From the NCBI GenBank assembly GCA_964479445.1, contig CAYZMH010000089.1, forward strand, positions 1-12,935: a stretch of DNA of 12,935 bases, read 5' to 3'. Positions 1 to 7,052 of this stretch are shown here, piece by piece. Under the pieces are notes generated by a model. The model was not told the origin of the DNA, ran no database searches, and saw only the letters and a list, made by a program, of their open reading frames with translations. The first letter of the stretch is position 1. Each line of letters starts with the position of its first letter. Made by a program: the position numbers and the translations under genes. Source of the stretch: CAYZMH01 sp964479445 (lineage in GTDB: Bacteria > Bacteroidota > Bacteroidia > Bacteroidales > GCA-2748055).

Positions 1-436
1 TCTCGGGAGATTCTCCCACCATCTCGTAGGCCTTGTTCACCTTCTTCTTCAGCGTCCGGGTCTCGGTGATCAGCGTCGATTTATCCATGGCATTGCGGAT
101 GGTGATCAGCAACCGGTTCAGATCCAGCGGTTTCTCGATGAAGTCGTACGCCCCTTTCTTGATCGCCTCCACGGCTGTGTCAATGTTACCATGACCCGAG
201 ATCATGATCACCTGTACTTCCTTGCCAGTCTCGAAAATCTTTTCCAGCACCTCGATCCCGTCCATCTCCGGCATCTTGATATCGCACAGCACCACATCGA
301 ACGAGTCATGGCCGAACATCTCCAGCCCTTCATTCCCGTTCTCGGCCAGCGCTACCTCGAACTTCTCGTACTCCAGGATATCTTTCAGTGTATTCCGGAT
401 ACTCTTCTCATCATCGATCACCAGTATTTTTGACAT
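1..436 (-). CDS. NtrC-family sigma-54-dependent response regulator, N-terminal part
   Basis: Partial gene: it starts at ATG 436 and runs off the window start, leaving 145 codons. The visible part is a complete CheY-like receiver domain (about residues 2-120). It has the acidic pair D8/D9, the phospho-acceptor D52 in the CDIKMPEMDG segment, the switch residue S80 (MISGHG) and the conserved K102 (EKPLD). After a linker the frame ends with MVGESPE, which matches the usual entry into the AAA+ sigma-54 activation domain (GES-P). From family knowledge, a sensor kinase phosphorylates D52 and the AAA+ domain then drives RNA polymerase with sigma-54. The AAA+ and DNA-binding domains lie outside the window, so the NtrC assignment rests on that short stretch plus receiver type. 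It lies 67 bases after the phosphatase gene on the same strand and may be the last gene of that operon or have its own promoter. No sensor kinase is visible. Confidence 0.88.
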   Translation of the reverse strand, partial: MSKILVIDDEKSIRNTLKDILEYEKFEVALAENGNEGLEMFGHDSFDVVLCDIKMPEMDGIEVLEKIFETGKEVQVIMISGHGNIDTAVEAIKKGAYDFIEKPLDLNRLLITIRNAMDKSTLITETRTLKKKVNKAYEMVGESPE

Positions 437-503
437 ATCGTCGGTATTTAGTCTAACAACGGCGTGATGCCTCTCCCCGGCCTTCGTTCCGTGTAAACGG
501 ATC

Positions 504-1421
504 CTACAGTCCGGGCAGGGTGGCAAGCACGCCCTCTTTGAGTGCGTAATCGGATTGCATCAGGCCGGTTAGGCCGCATTTTCGGATCACAAAGGTAACA
601 AAAATCGTGGCCGGCACGATCATCTCCACGCGCACCGGCTCCATGCCCGGCATGGATTTGCGCTCCTCCAGGGTGGATGCCAGCAGGATCTCGTGGATCT
701 CGTTGAAGTCCTCCAGCGGGATGGAGAGACCGGGGGCCCCGTCCCGGGGCAGGTTGCGGCGGTGTTCGCGCATGGTCCGGAAGGTGTCGAACGTCCCGGA
801 TGCACCGATGAGTGTTTTCGGCCGGTGGCGTTCGCACTCGTTGAAGAGCCGCGTGAGCTCTTTGGTGAAATAGGATTCCAGCAAATGGCGTTCCCATACG
901 GTAATGGGATCGGAGATGGGGAAATGCTCCAGGATGCGCGCCATGCCAATCTCAAAGCTGTGTTTCCAGAGAACCCGTTCGCGGTTACAGAGGATGAATT
1001 CGTTGCTGCCGCCACCGATGTCCAGGATCAGCGAAGGGGTTTCGGCAAGCTCGACGGCCTGTTTCACCCCATGGTAGATGTAATCCGCTTCCCGGTTACC
1101 CGGAACGATCTCCACGGGGAACCCGTACTTTTCAGTCACAGATTCGGCAAATGCGGGTCCGTTCCCGGCATTCCGGATGGCCGAGGTGGCGAAGGCCCGG
1201 ATCTCGCTTGCACCCAATGAACGGATGGTCTCCAGGTGGTTTTCGATGGCGGTGTAGCCGCGCTCGATCGCCTCGGGGGTGAGCAGTTTGTTGTGAATCC
1301 CGTTTTTGCCCAGCTTGACCGGCTCCTTGCCGGCATACAGGGTCTCAAATCCATGGTCCTTCCTCTCTGCCACCAGCAGGTTGAACGTGTTCGTCCCGAA
1401 GTCGAGGATGGCGATGGGCAT
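504..1421 (-). CDS. Ppx/GppA-family exopolyphosphatase / pppGpp phosphohydrolase, short form
   Basis: A 305-residue cytoplasmic enzyme of the ASKHA (actin/hexokinase-like) phosphatase family, which hydrolyses inorganic polyphosphate or the 5' phosphate of pppGpp. The phosphate-binding loops are intact: DFGTNTFNLL at residues 7-16, FATSAIRNA at 78-86 and DIGGGS at 134-139. E111 in the NREADYIYHGV segment sits where the catalytic base is found in the family. At about 300 residues it contains only the two Ppx/GppA N-terminal domains and lacks the C-terminal HD-like domain of the roughly 500-residue enterobacterial Ppx and GppA. This short architecture is common in Bacteroidota. The ATG at 1421 lies 6 bases after the stop of the upstream permease gene, so it is probably co-transcribed and translationally coupled. 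The sequence cannot decide between polyphosphate and pppGpp as substrate. Confidence 0.9.
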   Translation of the reverse strand: MPIAILDFGTNTFNLLVAERKDHGFETLYAGKEPVKLGKNGIHNKLLTPEAIERGYTAIENHLETIRSLGASEIRAFATSAIRNAGNGPAFAESVTEKYGFPVEIVPGNREADYIYHGVKQAVELAETPSLILDIGGGSNEFILCNRERVLWKHSFEIGMARILEHFPISDPITVWERHLLESYFTKELTRLFNECERHRPKTLIGASGTFDTFRTMREHRRNLPRDGAPGLSIPLEDFNEIHEILLASTLEERKSMPGMEPVRVEMIVPATIFVTFVIRKCGLTGLMQSDYALKEGVLATLPGL

Positions 1422-1427
1422 AACCGG

Positions 1428-2813
1428 TTAATTGTTGTAGCGGAGCCACTTCCAGAGCTCCTTGTAGTTCACCTTCTTTCCGTACATCAGGATCCCGGTG
1501 CGGTAGATCTTTCCGGCCACCCATACCATGCCGAGCCAGGTGAGGATCAGCAGCACCGCCGACAGGATGAGTTCCCAGGTGGGGACGTCGAAGGCCAGCC
1601 GCACCATCATCACCACCGGGGCGGTGAAGGGGATGAGGCTGAACCAGAAGGCAACGGCGGAATCCGGACTATTGATGGCGTTGATCATCACAAAGATGGC
1701 CAGCACCAGGGGCAGCGTGATGGGTAGCATGAACTGCTGCGTGTCGGTTTCATTGTCCACCGCGGCTCCCACGATGGCGAACATCGATGCGTAGAGCAGG
1801 TACCCGAACAGGAAGAAAAAGACGAACCAGGCCAGGATTTTCAGGGGCTGCAACGACTCCATGGAGTTCATCACCTTCATCATGATCTCCTCGCCTTCGC
1901 TGAGCTGGGCCTGTTGGCCGGCGGCTGCGGTAGCGCCGGGTGCCCCTTCTGCAAAGAGTTCGGTGGTGGCCGATGGGTTTTGTGCCATCTTACCGGCCAG
2001 GTCGGGGAAAATGAGGCTCTGGGCGGCGGTCACCAGGATGAAGGTGAAGACAACCCAGATGATAAACTGGGTCAGACCCGTGAGGCCTACGCCGATGATC
2101 TTGCCCATCATAAGCTGGAAGGGTTTCACCGAGCTTACGATCACCTCCACGATGCGGTTGGTCTTCTCTTCCATCACCCCGCGCATCACCTGGGCGCCGA
2201 AGAGGAAAATGAAAAAGTAGATCAGGAAACCCGAAGCGTAGCCCACGGCCATCACCAGTCCGGTGCTGCTCTCCTGGGCCTCCCCGGTTTTGGTCCACTT
2301 GATGCTCCGCATGTTTAGGTTGGTCTGGATCTCCGCCAGGATCTCGTCCAGGTTCTCGATGTCGTGGGAGGCCAGTTTCAGGTCCTCCATCTCGGTCTCC
2401 ATGGAGTTTTCGATATACGTCTTGGTATCCAGATCGATGGTCTTGTCGGAGTAGAGCACGGCGGCTTCGGATGCGAATATGTTTTCTGGGATATAGAGCA
2501 GGGCGTAATAGCCGGTGCTCTCAAAATTCTCCCGGAGGGTTTCCACCCCGGTGTCTTCCAGGATTACGAACTCCAGGTACTCCCTGTCCGGCACCACGAA
2601 GGCGGGCTGACCGGTTGCATAGGAGGTAAAGACATTGGAGCCGTCGATCACGGCCACCTTTTTCATGTCGGTATCCTGCAGGGTGGCCAGCAGGGCAGGA
2701 ACCACCATGAAAGCGGCAAACAGCAGGGGTCCGAGCAGCGACATGACGATGAAGGATTTTTTCCTGACGCGGGTGAGGTACTCCCGTTTTATAATGAGTG
2801 GTGTTTTATTCAT
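1428..2813 (-). CDS. ABC-2 type exporter permease (NatB-like)
   Basis: A 461-residue inner-membrane protein, the membrane half of an ABC exporter with the ATPase encoded 8 bases upstream. Hydrophobic segments lie near residues 21-45, 184-209, 239-268, 325-350, 361-381, 386-405 and 413-435. A long hydrophilic extracytoplasmic region (about 46-183) follows the first helix, the layout of the ABC2_membrane_3/NatB family. The signature VMEEKTNRIVEVIVSSVKP (213-231) after the second helix is typical of this family, whose cytoplasmic coupling region contacts the ATPase. A second polar insert rich in Ala, Gly and Gln (about 270-318) separates helices 3 and 4. The substrate is unknown: family members export Na+ (NatAB), drugs or peptides, and nothing here singles one out. 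The start at 2813 follows the ATPase stop closely and gives a standard N-terminus (basic stretch, then helix). Confidence 0.92.
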   Translation of the reverse strand: MNKTPLIIKREYLTRVRKKSFIVMSLLGPLLFAAFMVVPALLATLQDTDMKKVAVIDGSNVFTSYATGQPAFVVPDREYLEFVILEDTGVETLRENFESTGYYALLYIPENIFASEAAVLYSDKTIDLDTKTYIENSMETEMEDLKLASHDIENLDEILAEIQTNLNMRSIKWTKTGEAQESSTGLVMAVGYASGFLIYFFIFLFGAQVMRGVMEEKTNRIVEVIVSSVKPFQLMMGKIIGVGLTGLTQFIIWVVFTFILVTAAQSLIFPDLAGKMAQNPSATTELFAEGAPGATAAAGQQAQLSEGEEIMMKVMNSMESLQPLKILAWFVFFFLFGYLLYASMFAIVGAAVDNETDTQQFMLPITLPLVLAIFVMINAINSPDSAVAFWFSLIPFTAPVVMMVRLAFDVPTWELILSAVLLILTWLGMVWVAGKIYRTGILMYGKKVNYKELWKWLRYNN

Positions 2814-2821
2814 GGTGCTGA

Positions 2822-3787
2822 TTATTGAGCAATTTTCGATGCGTTCTCAACCACTTGAATGAAAATATCGTTCATGCTGGGGATCTCTTCCTGGAATCCG
2901 TGTACTTCGGTGACCGGCATGAGGGCTTTGAGGAGGTCGTTCGGACCGGCAGATTCGGGGATCCGGATCCGCACCTGGTTGTTCTTCCGGACTGCTCCGG
3001 CGTTACCCGCTCCATTCCCGTTTACGGGGGTGTCCAAAAGCTGGTACCTGCCGTCCAGTGCGGAGGTGAGGGCATTGCGGTCGCCTTCGAATTCCACCCT
3101 GAAGATATTGGCTTTGTAGGCGTTGCGCACCTGGTTGATCTCCCCGTCCAGGATCGTTTCCGATCTGTTGATCAGCGATATGTAATCGCAAAGCTCCTCC
3201 ACCGAAGCCATGTTGTGGGTGGAGAAGATGATGGTGGAACCCTCTTCACGAAGTTTAAGGATCTCCTTTTTAAGCAGGTTCACATTGATGGGATCAAACC
3301 CGCTGAAGGGCTCATCAAAGATGAGCAGTTTGGGTCTGTGCAGGATGGTGGTGATAAACTGCACCTTCTGTGCCATCCCCTTGGATAGCTCTTCTACTTT
3401 TTTATTCCACCAGGGCAGCAGGTCGAATTTATCGAACCACTCTTTCAGCAGGCGGGTGGCCTCCTGGGTGTGCATCCCCTTGAGCTGCGCCAGGTAAGTG
3501 GCCTGTTCGCCCAGTTTCATCTTCTTGTAGAGTCCGCGCTCCTCCGGCAGGTAACCGATCTGGTGCACATCTTCGCGTTTCATGGGGCGTCCGTTAAAGA
3601 TGACAGACCCGCTGTCGGGCGCGGTGATCTGGTTGATGATCCTGATCAGGGTGGTCTTCCCGGCCCCGTTAGGACCCAGCAGTCCGAATATACTGCCTTC
3701 CGGTACATCGATGGAAACCCTGTTCAGGGCCCTGTGACCCTGGAAGTCCTTGATCACATCGGTAGTCTGGAGAATGCTCATGGGCAT
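2822..3787 (-). CDS. ABC exporter ATP-binding protein (NatA-like)
   Basis: A 321-residue cytoplasmic ATPase that powers the permease encoded just downstream. All nucleotide-binding motifs are present: Walker A GPNGAGKT at 38-45, a Q-loop region IGYLPEERGLY at 77-87, a signature variant LSKGM at 134-138, Walker B LLIFDEP at 154-160 and the switch histidine H191 in FSTHNM. LPEERGLY with Glu at the usual Gln position, and an extra C-terminal domain of about 100 residues (DUF4162-like), fit the NatA/DrrA subfamily. Residues around 262-268 form a short Asn/Gly/Ala-rich linker in that C-terminal part. The ATG at 3787 is 5 bases after the dnaJ stop. An ATG two codons later (3781) is equally possible because neither has a clear ribosome binding site. 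The tight spacing places it in the grpE-dnaJ transcript. Confidence 0.94.
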   Translation of the reverse strand: MPMSILQTTDVIKDFQGHRALNRVSIDVPEGSIFGLLGPNGAGKTTLIRIINQITAPDSGSVIFNGRPMKREDVHQIGYLPEERGLYKKMKLGEQATYLAQLKGMHTQEATRLLKEWFDKFDLLPWWNKKVEELSKGMAQKVQFITTILHRPKLLIFDEPFSGFDPINVNLLKKEILKLREEGSTIIFSTHNMASVEELCDYISLINRSETILDGEINQVRNAYKANIFRVEFEGDRNALTSALDGRYQLLDTPVNGNGAGNAGAVRKNNQVRIRIPESAGPNDLLKALMPVTEVHGFQEEIPSMNDIFIQVVENASKIAQ

Positions 3788-3792
3788 TTGAT

Positions 3793-4968
3793 TTATTCAA
3801 AGAAATTTTTCATCCGGTTGAAAAACCCTTTTTCGTTTTTCCCGGGTTGGGGAGTAAAGTTATCAGAATCGGACATTTTTTCAATCATTTTTTTCTCTTC
3901 CGGACTGATATTTTTTGGCATCCACACATTGATGGATACCAGCAGGTCACCTTTCCCGTAGCCGTTGACCTCGGGGAGCCCTTTTCCTCTCAGGCGCAGG
4001 ACCCTGCCTGGCTGGGTACCCGGATCGATCTTGATCTTGACCCGGCTCTCGATGGTGGGAATCTCCACGGTTTCGCCCAGGATCGCCTGTGGCACGCTAA
4101 GGTAGAGGTGGTAGACCAGGTCCTTGCCGTCACGCACCAGGTCGGGGTGCGACTCCTCCTTGATCACCACGAGCAGGTCACCGTTGACACCGCCCCGGCG
4201 GGGGGCATTTCCTTTCCCGCTCATCTTCACCTGCATGCCTTCAGCCACACCGGCCGGGATGTTGATCTTGATCACCTCCTCTTTCTTGATGATCCCTTCC
4301 CCGAAACAGGCCTCGCACTTCTCCTTGATCATCTTGCCCTCGCCGTGGCAGGTCGGACACGTGGAGGCGGTCTGCATCTGGCCCAGGAAGGTGTTGGTCA
4401 CCTGGGTGACCCTTCCCTGGCCTCCGCAGGTCGAGCAGGTGGAGACAGCCGTTCCGTCTTTAGCACCGTTCCCGCCGCATGCATCACATGGCACGTATTT
4501 TTTCACCTTGACCCGCTTTTCGACCCCCTTGGCAATCTCGGCCAGGGTAAGCTTGACGGTCATGCGGAGATTGGAACCCTTGCTGACCCCGCGGCGCGTG
4601 CGACTCTCGCCACCTCCGAACCCGCCGAAGATATCGCCGAATCCGCCTGATCCGCCGAATCCGCCAAAGATATCGCCGAACTGGGCAAAGATATCTTCCA
4701 TGGTCATGCCGCCACCGCCGCCGAATCCGCCGGCTCCCGAACCGTCGAAGGCAGCATGACCGAACCGGTCATACTTGCCCCGCTTGTCGGGATCGCGCAG
4801 CACTTCGTATGCCTCGGCAGCCTCCTTGAACCGCTTTTCCGCGTTCTCATCCCCCGGGTTCTTATCGGGGTGGTACTTCAGGGCCTGTTTGCGGTACGCT
4901 TTCTTGATCTCGTCCTGGGAAGCATCTTTCGAAACATCCAGTATGTCGTAGTAATCTTTTTTGGACAT
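3793..4968 (-). CDS. dnaJ: Chaperone protein DnaJ (type I Hsp40)
   Basis: A full-length 391-residue co-chaperone that delivers unfolded clients to DnaK and stimulates its ATPase. Domains in order: J domain (about 4-70) with the essential HPD at 33-35; a Gly/Phe-rich linker (about 75-120) with repeated FGGFGG and GDIF segments; and a zinc-binding region with all four CxxCxGxG motifs, CDACGGNG (161), CSTCGGQG (178), CPTCHGEG (204) and CEACFGEG (218). The two C-terminal client-binding domains follow, and the C-terminus continues some 25 residues past the usual end. All eight zinc-ligand cysteines are present, so this is a canonical DnaJ rather than CbpA or a truncated J protein. It starts 3 bases after the grpE stop. 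No dnaK occurs in the window, consistent with the separate dnaK locus often seen in Bacteroidota. Confidence 0.98.
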   Translation of the reverse strand: MSKKDYYDILDVSKDASQDEIKKAYRKQALKYHPDKNPGDENAEKRFKEAAEAYEVLRDPDKRGKYDRFGHAAFDGSGAGGFGGGGGMTMEDIFAQFGDIFGGFGGSGGFGDIFGGFGGGESRTRRGVSKGSNLRMTVKLTLAEIAKGVEKRVKVKKYVPCDACGGNGAKDGTAVSTCSTCGGQGRVTQVTNTFLGQMQTASTCPTCHGEGKMIKEKCEACFGEGIIKKEEVIKINIPAGVAEGMQVKMSGKGNAPRRGGVNGDLLVVIKEESHPDLVRDGKDLVYHLYLSVPQAILGETVEIPTIESRVKIKIDPGTQPGRVLRLRGKGLPEVNGYGKGDLLVSINVWMPKNISPEEKKMIEKMSDSDNFTPQPGKNEKGFFNRMKNFFE

Positions 4969-4971
4969 AAT

Positions 4972-5670
4972 TTACTCTCCAATTACAACTTTTGAAAACC
5001 TGATCACCTTCTCTTTGAGGGTGTAGCCCTTCTCAATTACATCGACCACTTTTCCCTTCTGCTTCGCATCATCCACCTTTATCTTGGTCACCGCCTCATG
5101 CACGTCGGTGTCGAACTCTTTTCCCATGGCTTCGATCTCTTGAACACCATGCTGGGTAAAGAAGGCGGCAAACTTATTGTAGATCAGGTCAACACCGGCC
5201 TTGACTGCCTCCACATCTTTGGCGGTCTGAACCGACTCCATGGCGCGCTCGAAATCATCTTTTACGCCCAGCAGGTGGGTGAGAATATCTTCATTGGCAG
5301 CACGTTGCAGGTCCATTTTCTCTTTCATGGTCCGTTTGCGGTAGTTATCGAACTCGGCGGACAGGCGGATATACCGGTCCTGCATTTCTGCCAGTTTTTG
5401 CTCAGCCGTTTCAGCACGCTCGAGGGCTTTCTCTTCAGCCGACTGCTTTTTAAAAAACTTCCGGGATGCGTCCTTCTTTTTTCCTGCCGCTTTTTCCGGT
5501 GATTCCTCCCCGGAATCCTCATTTTTCTCCCCGGCTGACTCCCCGGCAGAGGATTCGGCGGTTTGTTCTTCCGGTTGATCCATATCTCCGGACCGGGATT
5601 CATGCTCTTCCTGCGCGGTATTTTCTCTTCTTTTGTCCTGGTTTTCAGTCATTTTTTCTTTATCACTCAT
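4972..5670 (-). CDS. grpE: GrpE, nucleotide exchange factor for DnaK
   Basis: A cytoplasmic co-chaperone that releases ADP from DnaK. The GrpE domain covers roughly the last 150 residues. It begins with a long coiled coil whose RLSAEFDNYRKRTMKEK segment is the family hallmark, and ends with a beta domain carrying EAVTKI and KGYTLKEKVIRFSKVVIG. About 75 N-terminal residues are highly charged (Glu, Lys, Ser, Asp-rich), probably disordered, and longer than in the E. coli protein. Two start codons compete: ATG 5676 and ATG 5670. The reported 232-residue form uses 5670 because an AGGAT sequence lies 5-7 bases upstream of it, whereas the same sequence would touch ATG 5676 directly. It heads the grpE-dnaJ-ABC-ABC-ppx run of genes. 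Neither a CIRCE element nor another obvious heat-shock operator is seen upstream. Confidence 0.95.
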   Translation of the reverse strand: MSDKEKMTENQDKRRENTAQEEHESRSGDMDQPEEQTAESSAGESAGEKNEDSGEESPEKAAGKKKDASRKFFKKQSAEEKALERAETAEQKLAEMQDRYIRLSAEFDNYRKRTMKEKMDLQRAANEDILTHLLGVKDDFERAMESVQTAKDVEAVKAGVDLIYNKFAAFFTQHGVQEIEAMGKEFDTDVHEAVTKIKVDDAKQKGKVVDVIEKGYTLKEKVIRFSKVVIGE

Positions 5671-5713
5671 AGTCATCCTGGTTTATAGCCATTTTAATAC
5701 GCGCAAAAATAGA

Positions 5714-5746
5714 CAAATATTCTGCCATTATTGTTTTATTGTCAAA
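5714..5746 (-). promoter_or_regulatory. Candidate Bacteroidota-type promoter for grpE operon
   Basis: On the minus strand, TTTG (5743-5746) is followed after 21 bases by AATATTTG (5714-5721), a 7-of-8 match to the TAnnTTTG -7 box used by the Bacteroidota primary sigma factor. A perfect -7 match, TATTTTTG (5704-5711), lies ten bases further on but has no -33 box at the right distance. Either would put the transcript start about 25-45 bases before the grpE start codon. This is a consensus match by eye in an AT-rich stretch. Confidence 0.42.
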
Positions 5747-5802
5747 ATGGCAGGAGATTCTTTCATCCTGTCGTATGGTAAGACTGCGGTCTTTTTCGCA
5801 AA

Positions 5803-6228
5803 CCCCGGTCGCCGGCAGGGTCGTTGCATCCACCGGATCGTATCATTCCGCACCCCTCCGGGTGGTTCGTTGCACNNNNNNNNNNNNNNNNNNNNNNNNN
5901 NNNNNNNNNNNNNNNNNNNNNNNNNNNNNNNNNNNNNNNNNNNNNNNNNNNNNNNNNNNNNNNNNNNNNNNNNNNCCGGCAGAACAATTCATTTCCGCGC
6001 ACCCACGGGTGGGTCTTTGCTCCCCCCGGACCGAATCATTCCGCACCTCTCCGGCCGGTTCTTCGCACCCGGCAGAACAACTCATTTCCGCGCACCCACG
6101 GGTGGGCCTTTGCACCCACCGGACCGAATCATTCCGCACCCCTCCGGGTGGTTCGTTGCACCCGGCAGAACAATTCATTTCCGCGCACCCACGGGTGGGT
6201 CTTTGCTCCCCCCGGAATAACCAATTCC
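5803..6228. repeat. GC-rich tandem array, about 46-base units in a 93-base higher-order period
   Basis: Two related unit types alternate. Type A contains CGCACCCACGGGTGGGTC (begins 5976, 6069 and 6162, spacing exactly 93) and type B contains CGCACCCCTCCGGGTGG (before the gap near 5849, then near 6042 and 6135). A and B share the frame TCATT-CCGC-CACCC-GGGTGG-TTGC-CCC-CCGGA, so each descends from one unit of about 46 bases. Each has a short inverted repeat, ACCCAC/GTGGGT in A and CACCC/GGGTG around CTCC in B. A degenerate unit is recognisable at 5803-5835, and the last A unit decays near 6215-6228. Six clear units are visible, and an unknown number is lost in the gap. The array lies between the VTT gene and grpE. 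Because 93 is a multiple of three and the units lack stops, several frames stay open through it, but this is not evidence of coding. Confidence 0.9.
5876..5975. other. Assembly gap (100 N)
   Basis: Exactly 100 unresolved bases sit inside the tandem array, between a B-type unit and an A-type unit. A round 100 is a common placeholder for a gap of unknown length. The likely cause is that the repeats could not be resolved, so the real array may be considerably longer. Confidence 0.97.
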
Positions 6229-6282
6229 GTATGATCTACCGCACTCATCTTTGTAAAACACTGACAGGCAATAAAATAAAAT

Positions 6283-6330
6283 ATACGTATATTAATATGT
6301 ATTTAAATACGTATTAAAATATGTATATCA
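6283..6330. repeat. Four 12-base AT-rich direct repeats (ATAYGTAT core)
   Basis: Four consecutive 12-base units fill this block: ATACGTATATTA (6283), ATATGTATTTAA (6295), ATACGTATTAAA (6307) and ATATGTATATCA (6319). Each carries ATAYGTAT, with C and T alternating at the fourth base, giving a 24-base super-period. Two perfect palindromes are embedded, AATATACGTATATT (6280-6293) and GTATTTAAATAC (6299-6310). The block ends 4 bases from the stop codon of the VTT gene and contrasts sharply with the GC-rich array next to it. It could be a protein-binding site with one site per helical turn or so, an AT-rich bend, or a simple microsatellite. No hairpin followed by a U-run is visible, so it is not an ordinary terminator. 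Confidence 0.65.
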
Positions 6331-6334
6331 TAAA

Positions 6335-7012
6335 TCAGTTCAGCAGGTTTTGTCTCCGGTAGCGGAGGAAAAGAAACAGAGCCGCCAGCAGGAGCAGGAA
6401 TAATCCTACGGCTATGATCTTCCATAATTGCGCTTCGGGTGAGTTGAGCAGGATGACCTGATGTTTGAGCAGGTAGCCGGTAAAGACATTGATGAAACTC
6501 TCCGGGACCAGTCCGATCATCGTACCCAGCAGGTAGGAGCGGGGCCGTACCTTGCTGAGCGGGAAGCTGAAATTGATGATATTGGTGGGGATCACGTAGA
6601 TAGCCCGGGCAAACGCCACCGGCCAGAGGCCGTGTTTACTCACCCGCCGGTTGATCTTCTGCACCAGTTTTTTATCCCCGAAGCGTTGCCTGAACGAGGC
6701 GGAGAAGGCATGCTTCACCAGCAGGTAGGTGACCATCACGGCCAGCAGGTTGATTCCCCAGGTGAAGGCCAGGGCCGGAACGAATCCCAGCAGGAATCCC
6801 AGGGCCACTCCGAAATAGAGCACCGGCAATCCGGCTATGGTGCTTACCAGGGTCAGCGCCGCGATCAACAGGACCAGCCCGGTATGGTGGCGCTCCCACG
6901 ATTCAATGCGTTCGAAAAGCAGCGTCTGCGCATCGGTGTCGGAGGTCAGCATGAAAAACGCGACGGCAGCCACGGCTATAAAAAGAAGAATGATAATGCG
7001 TATATATTTCAT
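6335..7012 (-). CDS. TVP38/TMEM64 (VTT, DedA-superfamily) membrane protein
   Basis: A 225-residue integral membrane protein. An N-terminal helix (about 4-22) is followed by a short loop and a hydrophobic pair (about 45-105) containing LPVLYFGVALGFLLGFVPA, the glycine-rich re-entrant region of VTT (SNARE-associated Golgi protein) domains. A conserved ARAIYVIPTNIINF segment (about 135-148) and a further glycine-containing helix region follow. A last helix (about 193-215) ends in a basic tail. Family members are linked to lipid scrambling or transport and membrane homeostasis, but no specific function can be given here. The ATG at 7012 is 40 bases after the stop of the T9SS-domain gene on the same strand. 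That spacer contains only a weak 5-base inverted repeat (7031-7035 with 7045-7049), so co-transcription is possible. Downstream lie the AT-rich repeats. Confidence 0.85.
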   Translation of the reverse strand: MKYIRIIILLFIAVAAVAFFMLTSDTDAQTLLFERIESWERHHTGLVLLIAALTLVSTIAGLPVLYFGVALGFLLGFVPALAFTWGINLLAVMVTYLLVKHAFSASFRQRFGDKKLVQKINRRVSKHGLWPVAFARAIYVIPTNIINFSFPLSKVRPRSYLLGTMIGLVPESFINVFTGYLLKHQVILLNSPEAQLWKIIAVGLFLLLLAALFLFLRYRRQNLLN

Positions 7013-7052
7013 GGCCTGTTCAGTGCAAAACCGGAGCTCTCTTTTCCGGGAT

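Noticed and set aside
448..897. A 149-codon minus-strand frame overlapping the phosphatase gene.
   Set aside because: It lies in another frame of a gene with clear Ppx/GppA motifs, and its Arg/Pro/His-rich translation resembles no protein family.
5780..5796. Short hairpin AAGAC/GTCTT followed by TTT as a plus-strand terminator.
   Set aside because: The stem is only five AT-rich pairs and no plus-strand gene ends there.
5803..6228. CRISPR array.
   Set aside because: The units are contiguous and homologous along their whole length; there are no unique spacers and no cas genes nearby.
5633..6317. Open plus-strand frames through the GC-rich array that translate as 31-residue repeats.
   Set aside because: A 93-base period without stops keeps several frames open on both strands. 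There is no plausible start signal, the frames overlap the promoter and 5' end of grpE, and the gap breaks them.
7031..7049. CCGGA/TCCGG hairpin between the T9SS-domain gene and the VTT gene as a terminator.
   Set aside because: Five base pairs with a nine-base loop and only four T residues on the minus strand afterwards is too weak to call.
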